NCBI RefSeq assembly: GCF_019112545.1
Contig: NW_025064929.1
Location: forward strand, 210,549 to 274,548
Direction: 5' to 3'
Source: Guyanagaster necrorhizus
Taxonomy: Eukaryota; Basidiomycota; Agaricomycetes; Agaricales; Physalacriaceae
DNA: 64,000 nucleotides
Shown here: positions 60,901 to 64,000 of the stretch, one piece after another
Position numbering within the stretch: the stretch's first letter is position 1
Layout: every line of letters starts with the position of its first letter
Notes under the pieces: generated by a model
The model's input: the letters and a program-made list of their open reading frames with translations, nothing else
Database searches by the model: none
Told to the model about the DNA's origin: nothing
Translations under genes and position numbers: made by a program

Positions 60901-61840
60901 TCAACCGCCAGCATCTTGCAGAGCCTCGATTTGAGAAAGAAATTCATCTGCAATGTCCAGCCGCACAGTGTAGGCTGCACGATAGCCACTCCTAAAAGCC
61001 TCGTATACCTGTCCACCTCGTCGTGCTAGAGGAAAATGCGGATCATTGGTGATGTACGCATCGACAAGCTCGTCGATAGCAGTCCGTTTCCGCATCTTGC
61101 AACTTGGTATTAATGCCAATCAGCGGGAAAAAAAAAAAGGCGACGTACGAACCTGATTAAAGTCAATGACATAGAACGCAAACCCAGAGAACCCATTCCC
61201 GCCGAGTACGAACTCGATGTCGCGCATCGTAGCCTCCACAAATGTGAATGTGCCCGAGCATGTTGCCCATGGCTTCGGCGACGGTTTCTGTGCATGGAAG
61301 GTCATCGGCAATGCCCTCTTCGGAACTGGAAAGCTGGCCGTAGCGTGTTACGTCGAGAAAGAAGTGTTGATGAACCGGGATGGTCTAGTGTTCATAAAAT
61401 CTTTCCCAAAGTAGAGTCGAAACAACATCGGTCCCTCGGCAGGGACACCGGCGGGTTAGAACTGTGAACGAATACAGGCGGCGACCCTCCGTAGATAAAG
61501 CCTGGACGCGAACGAGGCAGACGTCAGAAGGGGACGTGGGCGACCTGTTTGAGGAGAGCGGTATGCCGCGGCGCGAAATTATTGTGCGTCCCTGTACGCA
61601 AGTGGGCGGGGGCAGAGAAAATAATGAGTCGGAACTGCAGGTTTTGTAGACCTGCTCGAGGGCCTCAAATTCGGCTCGAAGTTGGGCTGCATTCGATTCC
61701 AGCTAGACTTCCTTGAAAGTAACAAGCGAAGCGAGGATAGTATATACAGACCCAAAGCTGCCGCTCCCTATCAGCTGAGGTGACGAGTCCATCGCGGTAA
61801 AGGACAAGGGTCCGCCGAGTATTTCCGGTAGCGGAGTCAT
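60901..61840 (-). pseudogene. DUF3669-family protein, pseudogene
   Basis: DUF3669 proteins are fungal proteins of unknown role with a short kinase-like glycine loop near the N-terminus. Minus-strand text begins TPLPEILGGPLSFTAMDSSPQ, then LIGSGSFGSVYT near 61765, followed by LVTFKEV and a TAG stop at 61703-61705. The frame then continues LESNAAQLRAEFEALEQVY. Later family segments are FFLDVTRYGQL near 61345, VAEAMGNMLGHIH near 61265, GFAFYVIDFNQVR near 61165, then, after a break that includes a T-rich run, RTAIDELVDAYITNDPHFPLAR near 61060 and YEAFRSGYRAAY. The order matches complete family members. The in-frame stop and at least two frame changes indicate decay. Confidence 0.85.
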
Positions 61841-62034
61841 TGCTGAGCATCCGGCATGCAATGGTGCCGCATTGGCAACATTAATAATGAAAGTTCCAGT
61901 TACATGAAACGTTAGAAAATTCCCCATCAACGATCATGGCCTTTTCTCGTAGTGCTCAGCCGACTCTTTGTCGCCTTTTCCTGAAGTCTCTCTTCCTGTA
62001 AGCTCGCCCGGAATAAAGTTGCCTTTCACACACA

Positions 62035-63765
62035 TCAGCATCCCATGGTTTTGAGCAGTGCAATGGGATTACCTGCACGAAGATCGTTCTCTGCTGCGTG
62101 TCGGTCGCTAACCTTGGTGTACCCGCTCCCCGGTACAAAGACGGGAGAGTCCTCGAAGAGAGCATCCATTTCTTCTAGTCGGCGCCCGCTTGTTTCCTAT
62201 GTATATCTGTCAGTGAGTGGGCTTGAATATATTATACAGTGTGGCTTACGGGATAGAATGCCCAGATACACAAGGCACTGATTTCGTCAGTAACGGTCAC
62301 CGTGACTAGTTGGTATGGTGGGACTCCTACTTTGTATGACTGCATATGGCAAAGACCAGGTCTGACATCGCAGTGAGGATACCTGCCGAGAACTAAACAA
62401 ACCATAAACGTACAATATCTGGCAGAAACGTCCTTAAAACGGGACGCACGAATAAGAGCAGGAGACTTACTTCCAGCCAATTGCACCGAACGCTTTAGGC
62501 GTGACCTCAGCGATGAAGCTTAAATAGAAGGGTGAGTACAGACATTGAAAGCTAAGCTCACGCTCACAAATTTGAAAGCCACGAAGAAGAGCTTGTCAAT
62601 GCGGTTGCCTTGGCACGCGTGCGCGTCGAACTGAAGGGCATGATCGAAATAGATTCCATTTCCAATGGAGAAGACGCACTATATTTCGACGGGGTACGCC
62701 CACGATAGCGGCCCGATGCAAGAACTGAAGAAAAAGTTAAATATCCATGTCCTAGAAGTGACTATTAGCAGCGATTCGCTTAAGCATAACCAAAAGACCG
62801 TACGTTACTAGAAAACGATTTTTTTTCATCGAAGAATCAGCAACATCATGAAAGAGACCGCGTACTAATAAATATCTAGACGACACAGGAGGGTCATTTA
62901 TGTCAAATGTTGCCGACATAGGGACTCACATAATGAGCCTGAAAAAACACAGGTTATATTCACCTCAAGGTCAACGTGTTTGACAGAGAAGGAATACACA
63001 TACCGCGTCACTGAAGAGTAATGAGATACCCAGACCCGAGATATGATGCGGGAAAACTCACTTATTAATAGAACCAGGATATCGAGCCATCAAGACACTG
63101 CCAACGACGAAAGAAAGTCCCGAAACGACGTTCCCTACGATAAGCGGTCTGCGTCGCCCAAAGTGATCCACCCAAAGCACACAGCAAGCTTCTCCGATAA
63201 GGGCTATAATGCTGTTGACGGACTGAAAGAGAAGAATGCGGGTCGAGGAGAAACCCATCTAGTAACGAAAAGATCAGGCGGGGAGATGTCCGAGAGACAG
63301 GCTGTGAATCTACCGTCGTGAAGATCTAGAAACGTAATGAATAGCTGGGAGTTGTAGAACAGATAAAATCCGTATCCTCACAGTTGTGGAGTAGTATTGG
63401 ATCGCACTGACTCCCGTCATCTGGACAGAGAATTGCAGGACATATCCAAGACTCAATCGTCGGAAGTTGCTAGGAACGGTGAATAGTTCGGACCACCTGT
63501 TCGACATCAATCACAACAATTTAGACACAGCGAAGACGCTCTTACGTGGACCCGCCGATATCTTGCGCCTTATGTATGTCGGCTCTAATGTCTTCCATCT
63601 GGGCAGTAACGAACGGGTCATTCGTATCTCCATGTGCGTGCAGACGTGCCAAACATATCCTGGCTGCAAATCATGAGCGAATGAAAACTTAAATGTATCC
63701 ACTCCTTCTACCTGTTGGATTAGCAAGCAGGAGCTCCGTCGTATCCCGCCGGCCAAGCTCGATAC
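62035..63765 (-). pseudogene. MFS sugar/hexose transporter, decayed
   Basis: Sugar porters of the major facilitator superfamily have 12 membrane helices. On the minus strand, in order: ARLHAHGDTNDPFVTAQMEDI near 63620; NRWSELFTVPSN near 63490; LGYVLQFSVQMTGVSAIQYYS near 63440; GFSSTRILLFQSVNSIIALIGEACCVLWVDHFGRRRPLI near 63200, with the family D-x-x-GRR motif; LSFVVGSVLMARYP; RAKATALTSSSSWLSN near 62600; FIAEVTPKAFGAIGWK near 62490; ALCIWAFYP near 62255; and the cytosolic SGRRLEEMDALFEDSP...SGYTKVSDRHAAENDLRAGN tail near 62140, ending at TGA 62035-62037. The stretch around 62640-62960 does not splice into the expected YPxE helix without a stop, and the N-terminal helices are not traceable beyond 63765. 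Probably a pseudogene, possibly a damaged recent one. Confidence 0.75.
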
Positions 63766-63769
63766 CCCT

Positions 63770-64000
63770 TTATGTCGGGATGGACTATATATATTGAATA
63801 CGGTCTGTCGAGCACCCTCACCGCGTTTCTGCTTATCGCTACGCTGTGTGAGGTCTACGTTATAGCTAACAGCATAATCTATTAGGTGCTACAAACGCGC
63901 GTCACTTTCTTAGAGGTTATACGGCCCCGAGAATTACTCTATCCCATCCTTCGTACTCAAATGACTTCCGCCATTGCTGCCTTGACTACAGGCCTACCAT
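63770..64000. other. Window end, no gene assigned
   Basis: If the sugar transporter continues upstream, its 5' exons would lie here, but I could not match them. A plus-strand frame starting ATGACTTCCGCC near 63960 runs off the window edge. Confidence 0.3.

Overview
The window looks like nuclear DNA of a basidiomycete fungus, most likely an Agaricomycete. Genes are broken by many short introns of about 45-65 bp with GT...AG ends. The families I recognise are typical of mushrooms: a FunK1-type fungal kinase, DUF3669, DUF6534, a CYP63-like P450, an FAR1/GCM-type zinc finger and a multi-copy group of adenylate-forming (AMP-binding) enzymes. All identifications come from reading the translations; no database search was possible.

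Layout. 1-0.95 kb: nothing recognised. 0.99-2.5 kb (-): kinesin motor-domain pseudogene. 2.66-2.83 kb: copy 1 of a dispersed repeat. 3.6-10.8 kb (+): very large GCN1 pseudogene. 10.95-11.35 kb: copy 2 of the repeat, carrying a 243-bp insertion. 12.26-16.28 kb (+): large unnamed protein with a possible PD-(D/E)XK nuclease core. 17.4-18.7 kb (-): an inverted GCN1 fragment joined to the 5' part of an adenylate-forming gene. 19.7-20.5 kb (+): zinc-finger gene. 20.5-23.8 kb: no recognisable gene. 23.8-25.95 kb (-): an apparently intact P450. 27.1-29.3 kb (+): DUF6534 membrane protein. 30.3-30.8 kb: AT-rich, CpG-poor island. 31.5-34.0 kb (+): intact pyruvate decarboxylase. 34.9-35.9 kb (-): M3 peptidase pseudogene. 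35.9-48.4 kb (+): tandem field of adenylate-forming gene copies (two full length, two 3' fragments) interrupted by a CYP63-like pseudogene. 49.0-51.2 kb (+): two single-exon membrane-protein genes. 51.8-53.2 kb: unnamed gene. 54.1-55.8 kb (+): FunK1 pseudogene. 56.6-59.3 kb (-): the most canonical adenylate-forming gene. 60.9-61.8 kb (-): DUF3669 pseudogene. 62.0-63.8 kb (-): decayed sugar transporter.

How it fits together. The region mixes working genes with wreckage. Pyruvate decarboxylase, one P450, adenylate-forming copy E (and possibly B and C), the zinc-finger gene and the two membrane genes read cleanly through their exons. The others carry frameshifts, stops, deletions and chimeric junctions. 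Six pieces of one adenylate-forming gene family, a GCN1 fragment moved in inverted orientation, and junctions that fall inside a conserved motif or an intron show repeated local duplication and recombination. P450s, adenylate-forming enzymes and pyruvate decarboxylase lying together could suggest a metabolic cluster, but nothing in the sequence proves co-regulation or a product.
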